Shown here: one piece after another, positions 5,949 through 13,088 of the stretch
How positions within the stretch are numbered: the stretch's first letter is position 1
Layout of the letters: each line of letters opens with the position of its first letter
From: CAZVRZ01 sp964629965
GTDB taxonomy: Bacteria; Chloroflexota; Anaerolineae; Anaerolineales; UBA4823
Length of the DNA: 13,088 nucleotides
Assembly: GCA_964629965.1 (NCBI GenBank)
Contig: CAZVRZ010000144.1
Location: 1-13,088, forward strand
Direction of reading: 5' to 3'
The notes under the pieces: model-generated
Seen by the model: only the letters and a program-made list of their open reading frames with translations
The model's database searches: none
What the model was told of the DNA's origin: nothing
Program-made: the position numbers and the translations under genes

Positions 5949-7726
5949 CCGAAACAACGCAAGAAAATACTCCTCGAGATAATCTGGGTACACGCCGAAT
6001 AGCCCGGCTGCCAGACGCCCGCTTTCCTGTCGCAGATGCCATTGTCCGTGAACGGGCGATTGCTCGCCAGGCCGAGAGCAAGGTGGATGCGTTGTTGGTC
6101 AATCCTCCTTCGCCGGATGGCGGGATTTGGATTCGCACGCAGCACCGGGTAGGCCGCCGCAGCCGGGAGAACATGATCTGGGCTCAGGTCAGCCTGGCGC
6201 AAATGGCCGCTTTGCTTCACCCCGATTACAGCCTTGAGATCGTGGATGCCATTGCACTGCGCATGGGATGGCCGGAATTTGAGAAATTGCTGCGTGAGAA
6301 ACGGCCGCGTTATTACCTGACGCAGGTGACCGCGCCTACGTTGACCAACGACATGTACGGTGTTTTTCTGGCCAAAAGCCTGGAGGCAACCACCATGGCC
6401 TTTGGCACGCACGTCACCCCGATGGCGCACGAGACGCTACGCGCTTATCCGGCGCTAGATTATGTGCTGCGGGGCGAACCGGAGATGACCCTGCGCGAGT
6501 TGGTTGATACGATCGAAGTTGCGCAAGGGCGTTGGATTGTAAATGAAGATGGGCACCTGGTGGATCGGAAAACCGAGGAATTCGCCCAGGGTCATAAGAT
6601 CATGTGGAAGATGTGGAGCGAGTCCGACCCCACCTGGAAACCTGCCTGGACTTACCCGGCGACCGAACCTGGCAAAGAAGAACTAGCGCAAAGCAAAGTG
6701 CACCTGCCGCCTACGAAACAAGCCGCGCCAGATCTTCCTATGCCCTCGCACGAACAGCTGGGTTCGATCAAGGGGCTTGGCTGGCGGCGCGCCGGCGAAG
6801 TGACCGTAAATTGGGACCGGCTTTTCCTGAAAAACCTGGATGATCTGCCTGTTCCAATGCACCATTTGCTACCGCTTGATAAGTACCGCATGCCGATGAT
6901 CAAGGGTCCTTATACCTTCATTGTTACCAGCCGCGGCTGCCCGGCCGGTTGCACCTACTGCATCAAGCATGTCAGCTATCAATATTCGGTGCGCCTGCGT
7001 TCGGCTGAAAAATTGCATGCCGAGATCCAGCAGCTTTACGATTTGGGCGTGCATCATATTCACATGTATGCCGATCTGTTCACTGTCAACCGCGACCAGG
7101 TGGTGGAGCTTTGCCGTTTGTTGATCGAGAAAGGCCCCAAGATCACCTGGACGGCCAACAGCCGCGTGGATTACGTGGATGAAGAAATGCTGATGTTGAT
7201 GGGCAAGGCCGGCTGCAACCTGATCTCCTGGGGTATCGAAAGCGGCAACGAAATGGTGCTCAAGAAAGCCCACAAAGGTTACCGGATGGAGCAGGCTGAC
7301 AGCGCTTTGCGTTGGGCCAAGAAGGCCGGTATCAAGAACTGGGGTTATTTCATCATCGGGCTGCCTGGTGAAACAGTAGAAACGATCAAGCAAACAATGG
7401 CGCTCTCCAAGAAGCTGCCGTTGGATATCGTTCTGTTCCACGTTGCTGCGCCCTATCCGGGCACGCCGTTCTTTTTCGAGGTGGTGGAAAATAACTGGTT
7501 CCGCCCCGGCACAGATTGGGAAGAGGTGGACATGGATCAGGCCACGGTCTTGGATTACCCTGATCTGAAGGCCGAGGATATCTTATACTGGCAGCGGCGT
7601 GCTTTCCGCGAATGGGCCTTCCGTCCGGGGCCGATCTGGACCTTCATCAAGGGAATGAATTCCTGGGAAGGTTTCAAGAGCGCGGTCAACATTGTCCTCC
7701 AGACGCTTGGCTGGCTGAAAGGTTAG
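5945..7726 (+). CDS. B12-binding-type radical SAM protein
   Basis: A 593-residue protein when started at ATG 5945, with GGAAG at 5935-5939. ATG 5933 adds four residues but has no ribosome binding site. The N-terminal part (about 46-190) starts VDALLVNPPSP and looks like the B12-binding domain of BchE/HpnJ-type enzymes. LDDLPVPMHHLLP (about 298-310) leads into the radical SAM domain. Its cluster-binding motif is CPAGCTYC (Cys332, Cys336, Cys339), which would hold a 4Fe-4S cluster. SWGIESGNE and GYFIIGLPGET are typical later strands of the barrel. A stretch of about 70 residues between the domains (about 215-285, Trp/Pro-rich) is longer than I expect. Relatives methylate or rearrange lipids, tetrapyrroles and antibiotics; the substrate here is unknown. 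The following gene starts one base after its stop. Confidence 0.9.
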   Translation: MTETTQENTPRDNLGTRRIARLPDARFPVADAIVRERAIARQAESKVDALLVNPPSPDGGIWIRTQHRVGRRSRENMIWAQVSLAQMAALLHPDYSLEIVDAIALRMGWPEFEKLLREKRPRYYLTQVTAPTLTNDMYGVFLAKSLEATTMAFGTHVTPMAHETLRAYPALDYVLRGEPEMTLRELVDTIEVAQGRWIVNEDGHLVDRKTEEFAQGHKIMWKMWSESDPTWKPAWTYPATEPGKEELAQSKVHLPPTKQAAPDLPMPSHEQLGSIKGLGWRRAGEVTVNWDRLFLKNLDDLPVPMHHLLPLDKYRMPMIKGPYTFIVTSRGCPAGCTYCIKHVSYQYSVRLRSAEKLHAEIQQLYDLGVHHIHMYADLFTVNRDQVVELCRLLIEKGPKITWTANSRVDYVDEEMLMLMGKAGCNLISWGIESGNEMVLKKAHKGYRMEQADSALRWAKKAGIKNWGYFIIGLPGETVETIKQTMALSKKLPLDIVLFHVAAPYPGTPFFFEVVENNWFRPGTDWEEVDMDQATVLDYPDLKAEDILYWQRRAFREWAFRPGPIWTFIKGMNSWEGFKSAVNIVLQTLGWLKG

Positions 7727-7727
7727 A

Positions 7728-9590
7728 TTGTTGCAAGGCAAGGTTCTGCTGCTAATCGAATGGCTGCTGCTCCTGGCCGGGTTGGCGCTGCCCACCCTGA
7801 CCGATGTTTACCAGCCTTATGTCTTGGCAGCCCTGGCCTGCCTGGTGATTTCCTTCTTGATCCGTTGGCTGCGCACGCGCCAGTTCTTGCCGCATACCGG
7901 GCTGGAACTGCCCCTGGGGCTCTTCCTGGCAACGGCAGTCACCTCCCTCTATGCCGCCTACGACCGGCCCCTGGCGCTGCTCCAGATTATTCGATTTATT
8001 GCTGCGGCGGTTTTGTTTTACGCCCTGGTTGCCAGCAGTGAGAACCTGATCAGTTTTGCCGCCTTTGCTTTCCTGGTGGCAGCCGCTGTCCTGGCGGCAT
8101 ATTGGCCGCTTCAGCACGATTTTAGCCTGTATCCGGGCAAGTTCGACTTCATCACCTCGGCCGGCCTGTGGTTGAATGACTACCTTCCGGCGCTGCCAGG
8201 CCCGCACGTCCATGCCAATATTGGCGCGGGAACGCTGATCCTGGCGGTTCCCTTTGGCGTTGGCCTGGCATTGATCTGGCTGCGCCAACGCTTTCACCTG
8301 TTTGCCGGTATAGCCGTTTTGCTGACGTTGGTGATCCTGGCTGGTTTATTGATGACCAGCTCGCGTGGCGCCTGGTTGGGGCTGGCAGGCGCGGGCGGGC
8401 TGGCGGGTCTGGCCTGGGCGCAGCGCCGCTGGCTGCCCGGCCGCAACGCCCAGGTATTATATTGGGGCGGCTTGACGGTCTTGGGCCTGGCTGCCTTGGG
8501 CGGACTGTCGGCAGCAGGTTGGTTGGACCGCCTGCTGGGCCAGATACCCGACCCGAACGGCTCGTTGGTGATGCGCCCGGCTTTGTGGCGCCAGGCGCTG
8601 CCGTTGGCGCAGGATTACTTTTTCACTGGCCTGGGCCTGATGAACTTCCCGATGGTGTTTTCCACCTACGGCATCCTGATCCATGTTTTCTACCTGAGCC
8701 ATATTCACAATACCTATCTCGAAATCCTGCTCGAGCAGGGGGTTGGGGGAGCATTGATTTTTGCGTGGTTGGCCTATATGGTGGCAAGTTGGGCCTGGCG
8801 CGGGCAAGCACGGCGTAGTGTTCCCATCCTGGGTTGGGCCGGGTTGGCAGCTTTGACTGCGGTCGCGCTGCAAGGCCTGGTGGATGTGACCCTGTATCTC
8901 AACCGCCCGATGCCGCTCATTGGGCTGGCCACGGCTTGCGCTTACCTGGTGTGCCGGGAAGAGAAGCCCCGGGTCAATCTGGTACGTGATTGGCTGCCCG
9001 GCCTGGTCGCAGTGGGCGCTGCAGTGATCTTGCTGGCGGGGGTGTGGGTTTACCCGCCTCTGCGGGCTGCCTGGCATGCTAACCTGGGCGCCGTTGAACA
9101 AACCCAGCGCGAGCTTCCCGTTTATGTTGCCGAAGGCTGGGGTAAAGTAACTTTAGACCAGCTTCGCCAGCGCCTGGACTTGAGCCAGGCCGAGGCGCAG
9201 TTCGAGCAAGCTCTGTCGCTCGACCCAACCAACCCAACCGCCAACCAGCGCTTGACGCACTTAGCATTGGCGCGCGGCAAATACGAGCAGGCGCTGGCCC
9301 AGATGCAAGCCGTCTGGGATGCGGGCCGCCGGGACGAAGTCACCCGCCTGCTGTATGCGGATGCCCTGGTCGCCAATGCTCGACCAGAGAGCGCCGCTGA
9401 GATCGTGCGCGGCATGGGTTGGGCCGAGGGCCGCTTGATGCTCCAGGCCTATTACCGCTACTGGCTGAGCCAGGATTACCTGCGCTGTGCAGATGCCTGG
9501 CGCGCTGTTCAGCTTCTCAATCCACAAAATACCCAGGCCGAGCAAGGCATTCAGCAGGTCCTGGATAAAATCAAACAGGAAAATAAGTGA
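7728..9590 (+). CDS. O-antigen ligase/polymerase-like (WaaL/Wzy) membrane protein with C-terminal TPR region
   Basis: A 620-residue multispanning protein. TTG 7728 is the likely start: AAAGG lies at 7718-7722 and it follows the radical SAM stop by one base. About ten or more hydrophobic segments fill residues 5-450. The Wzy_C features are visible: LLMTSSRGAWLGL (about 207-219), then a periplasmic region with GLGLMNFPMVFSTYG (about 301-315) and LSHIHNTYLEILLEQGVGG (about 323-341), where His325 and His327 are candidate functional residues. After a last membrane segment (about 424-441), residues 480-600 are helical with TPR-like spacing (AEAQFEQALSLDPTNPTANQ). Such proteins transfer or polymerise lipid-linked glycans on the outer side of the membrane. 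In this setting it is the likely final step of the glycan pathway. The acceptor is not known. Confidence 0.88.
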   Translation: MLQGKVLLLIEWLLLLAGLALPTLTDVYQPYVLAALACLVISFLIRWLRTRQFLPHTGLELPLGLFLATAVTSLYAAYDRPLALLQIIRFIAAAVLFYALVASSENLISFAAFAFLVAAAVLAAYWPLQHDFSLYPGKFDFITSAGLWLNDYLPALPGPHVHANIGAGTLILAVPFGVGLALIWLRQRFHLFAGIAVLLTLVILAGLLMTSSRGAWLGLAGAGGLAGLAWAQRRWLPGRNAQVLYWGGLTVLGLAALGGLSAAGWLDRLLGQIPDPNGSLVMRPALWRQALPLAQDYFFTGLGLMNFPMVFSTYGILIHVFYLSHIHNTYLEILLEQGVGGALIFAWLAYMVASWAWRGQARRSVPILGWAGLAALTAVALQGLVDVTLYLNRPMPLIGLATACAYLVCREEKPRVNLVRDWLPGLVAVGAAVILLAGVWVYPPLRAAWHANLGAVEQTQRELPVYVAEGWGKVTLDQLRQRLDLSQAEAQFEQALSLDPTNPTANQRLTHLALARGKYEQALAQMQAVWDAGRRDEVTRLLYADALVANARPESAAEIVRGMGWAEGRLMLQAYYRYWLSQDYLRCADAWRAVQLLNPQNTQAEQGIQQVLDKIKQENK

Positions 9591-9615
9591 CCATCCAAAA
9601 GATGTTTTTCTTGAC

Positions 9616-9619
9616 GAGG
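9616..9619 (+). promoter_or_regulatory. Ribosome binding site supporting TTG start 9625
   Basis: GAGG lies five bases before TTG 9625. The frame is open much further upstream, inside the previous gene, so this site and the signal peptide that begins here decide the start. Confidence 0.5.
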
Positions 9620-9624
9620 TTTCA

Positions 9625-12324
9625 TTGCCCAACTTTTCTCCTTTTCGTTTTTTGATCTTTTTCCTCCTGGCATTGATCCTGGCTCCGGTCATGCCTGTCC
9701 GCCGCGCCGCCGCCCAGGCCGACTCGCTCTGGAGCAAGCCGGTCAACCTCTCCAAGAGCGGGTCGGCTTCCCAGCCCAGGATCCTGGTTAACAACGAGGG
9801 CGGGTTGCAGGTGTTCTGGATGGACGAATTCGACGGCTTGACCACGGTCGCCCTGCCGAGCGAATTCATGCCCGGCTATGATCCCGCCGGTTGGAGCGAC
9901 CCCCGTAACGCCGCCATTCCGCAGGCCGATCTAACCACTGTGCCAGATTTCCTGATCGACTCGAACGGCCTGGTGCATGCCTTCTGGCAGGGGACGAAAG
10001 GCTCCCTGCTCACGGCCCGCACCCCGTTGAGCGCGCCGCTCTGGAACCGGCCCGAGGTGGTGGCCGAATCCGCCATCAGCTACCAGGCCGTGCTCAATGC
10101 CAGCGGCGAACTGACGGTGGTTTACGTGCGTACTGCCAACACCCCCGATACCCCGCCGGGCGTCTACGTGCAGCGCCGCCTGGCCAAGTTTTGGGGTTTC
10201 CCCATCCCTGTGTATACCTCGATCTACTTCCGCTCGCTCACCCGCGAACAGGCGCCGCTCAGCCTGGTCGACAACGGCCTGGGCACATATTTCCTGGCCT
10301 GGGACGAGCCGGTCCTGGGCAAAGCCTTCTATTCGCTCTCGGTCGATCCTGGCCAGGCTTGGAGCACGCCCGAGGCCTTTAGCCAGGCCGAAACGCTGCC
10401 GGCTAACCCCATGGTGGCGGTTTTACCGGATCACAGCCTGCTGCGTCTCTGGAAATCAGACCAGGCGCGCGGCTGCGGCCTGGTACAGCAAACCCTCTAT
10501 CCGCTGGCGCCCGAAACCGTGACCGCCGTCCTGGCGATCACCTCCACCCAGCCCCTGGCTCTGTGGAGCGATCCCATGCCCGTGTTCGAAAAGGCGCGTA
10601 TCTGCCCGCAGGGTGGGCGGCTGTGGCCCGATCCTGTTTCCGGTGGCCTGCTGTGGGTGTGGGGCCAGGGCACAGATACTTTGAACCTGTCTGCCTGGAA
10701 ACCGGCCATGCAGGAATGGTCCGAGCCGCAAGCCCTGACCTTTTCCTTCGATGATGCCGAAACCGGCCGCAGCGTGCAGTTGGGCGATTTGCAGGCGGTC
10801 CAGGCGGGCGAGAAGCTGGTCGTGGCGGGCGTGGATGCCGAGCTGGGCGATGTGTGGATCATGGTCACCGCCTCCGCCGCCCTCGAGCTGGCCTACCCGC
10901 CCGAATCGCCCTGGGCTGCGCCGCAGCTATTGACTCAATCCGCACAGTACCCGGCCTCCCCTATCATGGCCGCCGATTCGCTCGGGCGGCTGCACCTGGT
11001 TTGGAGCCAGGCCGGCGCCTCCAGCGCGCCGGGAACTTCCCTGGCTTATGCCCGCTACGATGGGCAGAACCTGACCCGCGCTATCGAGATCGTGCGCGCC
11101 GCCGCAGGCGAGATCACTCGCCAGCCGGCCCTGCTCATCGATGCTCAGGATCGCCTGCACCTGGCCTGGTCCGGCGGTACGAAGGGCGAGATCTTCTATT
11201 CACGCGCCGCGGCCGACCAGGCGGCTTCTTCCGGTGGCTGGCTCCCTGCCCGGGTCATCAGCTACGCCGAGGGCGCCAGCCAGCCCCACATGGCGCAGGA
11301 CCTGTATGGCCGCCTGTTCGTGCTCTACGCCGTGCCCTTGAACGAAGGCCGCGGACTGTACCTGCTGCATTCGCAAGATGGCGGCGATACCTGGAGTGAC
11401 CCCGCGCTGGTGTTCGACGCGGCTGCGGCCGGCTGGGAGATGGTTGACCAGCCCTCGCTGGCGATCTCTTCCGATGGCACGCTGCACGCTGCCTGGGTCG
11501 TTTCCGGCCTGCCCGGCGCCGTCGGCTCGCAGGGCATTTATTACAGCCTGGCGCGCCCGCTGGCGTTGAATACCAACGAAAGCCAGGCCCTGTCCTGGTC
11601 GCCGGCGCGCGAGATTGCCCCCGCCGGCGCGCTGGACCCGCACCTGGTTGCCCTGCGCAGCGAGCTGCACCTGGTCTTTCGCGCATCCAACGGCCTGAGC
11701 CAGCGCTGGCTCGACCTGTCCACGCTGACTCCCGATGGCGGCGGCTGGGGCACCATCACCCGCATCCCCGGCTGGCAGGAGTTCACTTCTGCTTCTTCTG
11801 CCGGGTTTGCCCTGGCCGTGGATGCCGAGACCATGCACCTGCTCGGCGCGCTGCCCTCCGCCGCAGCCGATTATTCGCTGCCCGAGCTGCACTACACCGC
11901 CTGGAAGTGGGGCGCCGGGCGCTGGAACGCCTCCGAGACGCTGGCGCTTGACCTGGAGGCGGCCAACGGCGCGGCCGCCGCCGCGGCCATCCCCCTCACC
12001 GGCGGGCGCTTGGCGCTGGCCTGGCAGGCCCAATCAACTGAACCAGAGGGCTCTGCCGGCCTGTATTTCACCCACCGGGCTGCGCCTGCTGTCCAGGCCC
12101 CCTCGCTGGCCGAGCTCTTCCTGCCCACGCCCACGCCCGAACCCACCCTCGGCCCCACCCCCACCCAATCCCTGCCTACGCCCACCCCCACGCCCGACCT
12201 GAACCGGGTCTCGCAGCCCGCCGGCGAGGGCCTCTCCCCCATGATCGTAGGCGGTGTCCTGGCCGGCGTGGCCGTCGTGCTCCTCTTCGCCCTCATCCTG
12301 CTGGTCAATAGCCGCCGTCGGTGA
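9625..12324 (+). CDS. Secreted, membrane-anchored beta-propeller (BNR/Asp-box) protein with Pro-Thr stalk
   Basis: An 899-residue protein from TTG 9625. A signal peptide is clear: a short N-terminus with Arg, a hydrophobic core FLIFFLLALILAPVM, then RRAAAQA with likely cleavage near residue 32. The exported part is made of recurrent blade-like units whose last strand reads like P-x-x-x-D-x-x-G-x-L-H-x-x-W: for example MAADSLGRLHLVWS, LLIDAQDRLHLAWS and LAISSDGTLHAAW. A perfect Asp box SQDGGDTW lies at about 583-590, and SVDPGQAW is a looser one. This is the pattern of BNR/sialidase-like propellers, but catalytic sialidase residues are not evident, so a glycan- or surface-binding role is as likely as hydrolysis. 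A PTPTPEP-type stalk (about 834-858), one membrane helix (about 873-894) and an NSRRR tail anchor it. It follows the WaaL/Wzy-like gene by 34 bases and is clearly GC-rich. Confidence 0.85.
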   Translation: MPNFSPFRFLIFFLLALILAPVMPVRRAAAQADSLWSKPVNLSKSGSASQPRILVNNEGGLQVFWMDEFDGLTTVALPSEFMPGYDPAGWSDPRNAAIPQADLTTVPDFLIDSNGLVHAFWQGTKGSLLTARTPLSAPLWNRPEVVAESAISYQAVLNASGELTVVYVRTANTPDTPPGVYVQRRLAKFWGFPIPVYTSIYFRSLTREQAPLSLVDNGLGTYFLAWDEPVLGKAFYSLSVDPGQAWSTPEAFSQAETLPANPMVAVLPDHSLLRLWKSDQARGCGLVQQTLYPLAPETVTAVLAITSTQPLALWSDPMPVFEKARICPQGGRLWPDPVSGGLLWVWGQGTDTLNLSAWKPAMQEWSEPQALTFSFDDAETGRSVQLGDLQAVQAGEKLVVAGVDAELGDVWIMVTASAALELAYPPESPWAAPQLLTQSAQYPASPIMAADSLGRLHLVWSQAGASSAPGTSLAYARYDGQNLTRAIEIVRAAAGEITRQPALLIDAQDRLHLAWSGGTKGEIFYSRAAADQAASSGGWLPARVISYAEGASQPHMAQDLYGRLFVLYAVPLNEGRGLYLLHSQDGGDTWSDPALVFDAAAAGWEMVDQPSLAISSDGTLHAAWVVSGLPGAVGSQGIYYSLARPLALNTNESQALSWSPAREIAPAGALDPHLVALRSELHLVFRASNGLSQRWLDLSTLTPDGGGWGTITRIPGWQEFTSASSAGFALAVDAETMHLLGALPSAAADYSLPELHYTAWKWGAGRWNASETLALDLEAANGAAAAAAIPLTGGRLALAWQAQSTEPEGSAGLYFTHRAAPAVQAPSLAELFLPTPTPEPTLGPTPTQSLPTPTPTPDLNRVSQPAGEGLSPMIVGGVLAGVAVVLLFALILLVNSRRR
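12124..12197 (+). repeat. Low-complexity stretch encoding the Pro-Thr stalk
   Basis: Recurring CCCACGCC-type units encode alternating Pro and Thr (PTPTPEP, GPTPT, PTPTPTP). This flexible linker precedes the C-terminal membrane helix and would hold the propeller away from the membrane. Such repeats may vary in length between strains. Confidence 0.7.
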
Positions 12325-12334
12325 GATCAATTCT

Positions 12335-12371
12335 GCCACGAATTGTACGAATAATTCGAATTCAGAATTTT
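12335..12371 (+). repeat. ACGAATT-type 9-bp repeat array, left of GxxExxY gene
   Basis: GCCACGAATT opens the array at 12335. Related units follow at a 9-base step: ACGAATT at 12338, ACGAATA at 12347, TCGAATT at 12356, and a weaker GAATTTT near 12365. It lies 10 bases after the propeller gene stop and 17 bases before the GxxExxY start. Confidence 0.6.
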
Positions 12372-12388
12372 AAAATAGAGAGTATCTT

Positions 12389-12760
12389 TTGAGCGAGATT
12401 TTACATAAGGAGCTTTCATACCGCATTGTAGGTGCAGCGATGGAAGTTCATCGAGTGCTGGGGCCTGGATTTTTGGAAACGGTTTACGAAAAGGCCTTAG
12501 CGCAAGAATTTGATCTGCAAGGCATTCCTTATGAAAAGCAAAAGCCGCTGCCTGTTATTTACAAATCCACCGTGATCGGCGAATACCAGGCTGACTTCGT
12601 GGTTGAAGAAAAGGTGATCCTGGAATTGAAAGCAGTTTCTGCTTTGAATCAGGCACACGAGGCTCAGGCGCACCATTACCTGGCAGCAACGGGTTTGAAC
12701 CTCGCGATCTTGATCAATTTTGGCGCCGGCTCTTTACAATTCACCAGGATCGTGCGTTGA
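12389..12760 (+). CDS. GxxExxY protein (PD-(D/E)XK-like fold)
   Basis: A 123-residue protein starting at TTG 12389, with AGAGAG at 12377-12382. The signature GFLETVY (Gly27, Glu30, Tyr33) defines the GxxExxY family. A nuclease-like core is visible: Asp69 in YQADFVV and Glu79-Leu-Lys81 in ILELKAV, preceded by a possible Glu30. This pattern resembles PD-(D/E)XK phosphodiesterases. The family is widespread in environmental genomes, usually as single genes, with no settled function known to me. Length is normal and the gene looks intact. It is embedded in AT-rich DNA with ACGAATT-type repeat arrays on both sides, unlike its GC-rich neighbours. It thus looks like cargo or the enzyme of a small inserted element that splits the glycan locus. 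Confidence 0.9.
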   Translation: MSEILHKELSYRIVGAAMEVHRVLGPGFLETVYEKALAQEFDLQGIPYEKQKPLPVIYKSTVIGEYQADFVVEEKVILELKAVSALNQAHEAQAHHYLAATGLNLAILINFGAGSLQFTRIVR

Positions 12761-12768
12761 AGGTTTTT

Positions 12769-12798
12769 GCCACGAATTACTCGAAATAGCACGAAATA
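12769..12798 (+). repeat. ACGAATT-type repeat array, right of GxxExxY gene (direct copy)
   Basis: GCCACGAATT recurs at 12769-12778, nine bases after the GxxExxY stop and in the same orientation as the left array. TCGAAAT follows at 12781 and ACGAAAT at 12791. Confidence 0.6.
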
Positions 12799-12847
12799 TC
12801 AAAGTGATTTCTAGAGATTTCAATTGTATAATTTGTGATCAAAAGAG

Positions 12848-12914
12848 AAATTCGAAAAATTTGTGAAATTCGTGGCCAAAAGATAAATTCGTAGAATTTG
12901 TGCCAATTCGTGGC
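12848..12914 (-). repeat. Two inverted ACGAATT-type arrays
   Basis: AATTCGTGGC at 12867-12876 and again at 12905-12914 is the exact reverse complement of GCCACGAATT. Each is preceded on the plus strand by related units (AAATTCG at 12848 and 12886, AATTTGTG between). Read on the minus strand each is GCC plus about three units of the 9-bp repeat. The 70 bases from 12799 to here show nothing recognisable. Confidence 0.6.
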
Positions 12915-12931
12915 TAAAAATCCCGATTATT

Positions 12932-13088
12932 ATGCAGACCTTAAGCGTTGTAATCCCTGCCTATAACGAAGAGCGCTACCTCGAACAAACCGTCCAGCGC
13001 GTTCTGTCCGCCGACACCTGCGGCCTGCAGCTCGAGGTCGTCATTGTGGACGACTGCTCCACAGACCGCACCCCCGAGATACTCGCCG
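12932..13088 (+). CDS. GT2 glycosyltransferase (3' partial)
   Basis: The first 52 codons of a family 2 glycosyltransferase run off the right edge. MQTLSVVIPAYNEERYLEQTV is the standard first strand and helix, and VVIVDDCSTDRTPEI (about 36-50) holds the nucleotide-binding Asp pair (Asp40, Asp41). The DxD motif would lie beyond the window. It is distinct from the complete GT2 upstream but of the same superfamily, supporting a glycan locus. ATG 12932 is the natural start, yet no ribosome binding site is seen in the AT-rich bases before it. The last repeat unit of the GxxExxY island ends only 17 bases upstream. Confidence 0.88.
   Translation, partial: MQTLSVVIPAYNEERYLEQTVQRVLSADTCGLQLEVVIVDDCSTDRTPEILA

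Noticed and set aside
8457..9101. Long minus-strand frame opposite the ligase-like gene (and similar ones at 6869-7441 and 11200-12033)
   Set aside because: Antisense shadows in GC-rich coding DNA; low-complexity Gln/Arg/Gly-rich translations without motifs.
12335..12914. ACGAATT arrays as a CRISPR array
   Set aside because: Units are 7-10 bases at about 9-base steps with no spacer-length unique sequence between constant repeats, and no cas gene is present.
1..13088. tRNA or rRNA genes
   Set aside because: No segment with a convincing cloverleaf, T-loop GTTCRANNC context or rRNA-like sequence was found by eye.

Overview
The window looks like a chromosomal piece of an uncultured Chloroflexota (Anaerolineae-like) bacterium. 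This is inferred from the style of the proteins: a Pro-Thr stalk before a C-terminal membrane anchor, tandem zinc-ribbon membrane proteins, frequent TTG starts and a GxxExxY gene. No rRNA, tRNA or other taxonomic marker is present, so the assignment is tentative.

Layout. (1) 1-1952: two tandem plus-strand paralogues of a membrane-anchored family; the first runs off the left edge and the second carries an N-terminal CxxC...CxxC zinc ribbon. (2) 1953-2603: 650 bases without a convincing gene. It holds a 215-bp segment bounded by 19-bp imperfect inverted repeats (MITE-like), a good sigma-70-type promoter match and three hairpins. (3) 2604-4598: a left-handed beta-helix acyltransferase, then a GT2 glycosyltransferase with four C-terminal membrane segments, 15 bases apart. 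(4) 4599-5944: an IS200/IS605-type tnpB-only element inserted antisense to the cluster, with a hairpin at each end and a second hairpin related to its right end on the far side. (5) 5945-12324: a B12-binding-type radical SAM protein, an O-antigen ligase/polymerase-like membrane protein with a C-terminal TPR region, and a secreted, membrane-anchored beta-propeller protein, closely spaced as an operon. (6) 12325-12931: an AT-rich island with a GxxExxY gene embedded in four small arrays of a 9-bp ACGAATT-type repeat in both orientations. (7) 12932-13088: the first 52 codons of another GT2 glycosyltransferase, cut by the right edge.

Together the acyltransferase, GT2, radical SAM, Wzy/WaaL-like protein and second GT2 resemble a cell-envelope glycan locus: sugar transfer to a lipid carrier, modification, then ligation or polymerisation outside the membrane. 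The beta-propeller protein may be a surface partner. Two selfish-looking elements (tnpB and the GxxExxY/repeat island) and the debris at 1953-2603 sit between genes of this locus without breaking the coding sequences. No single clearly new system is evident. The best leads are the GxxExxY repeat island, the duplicated tnpB end hairpin, and the MITE-like element.
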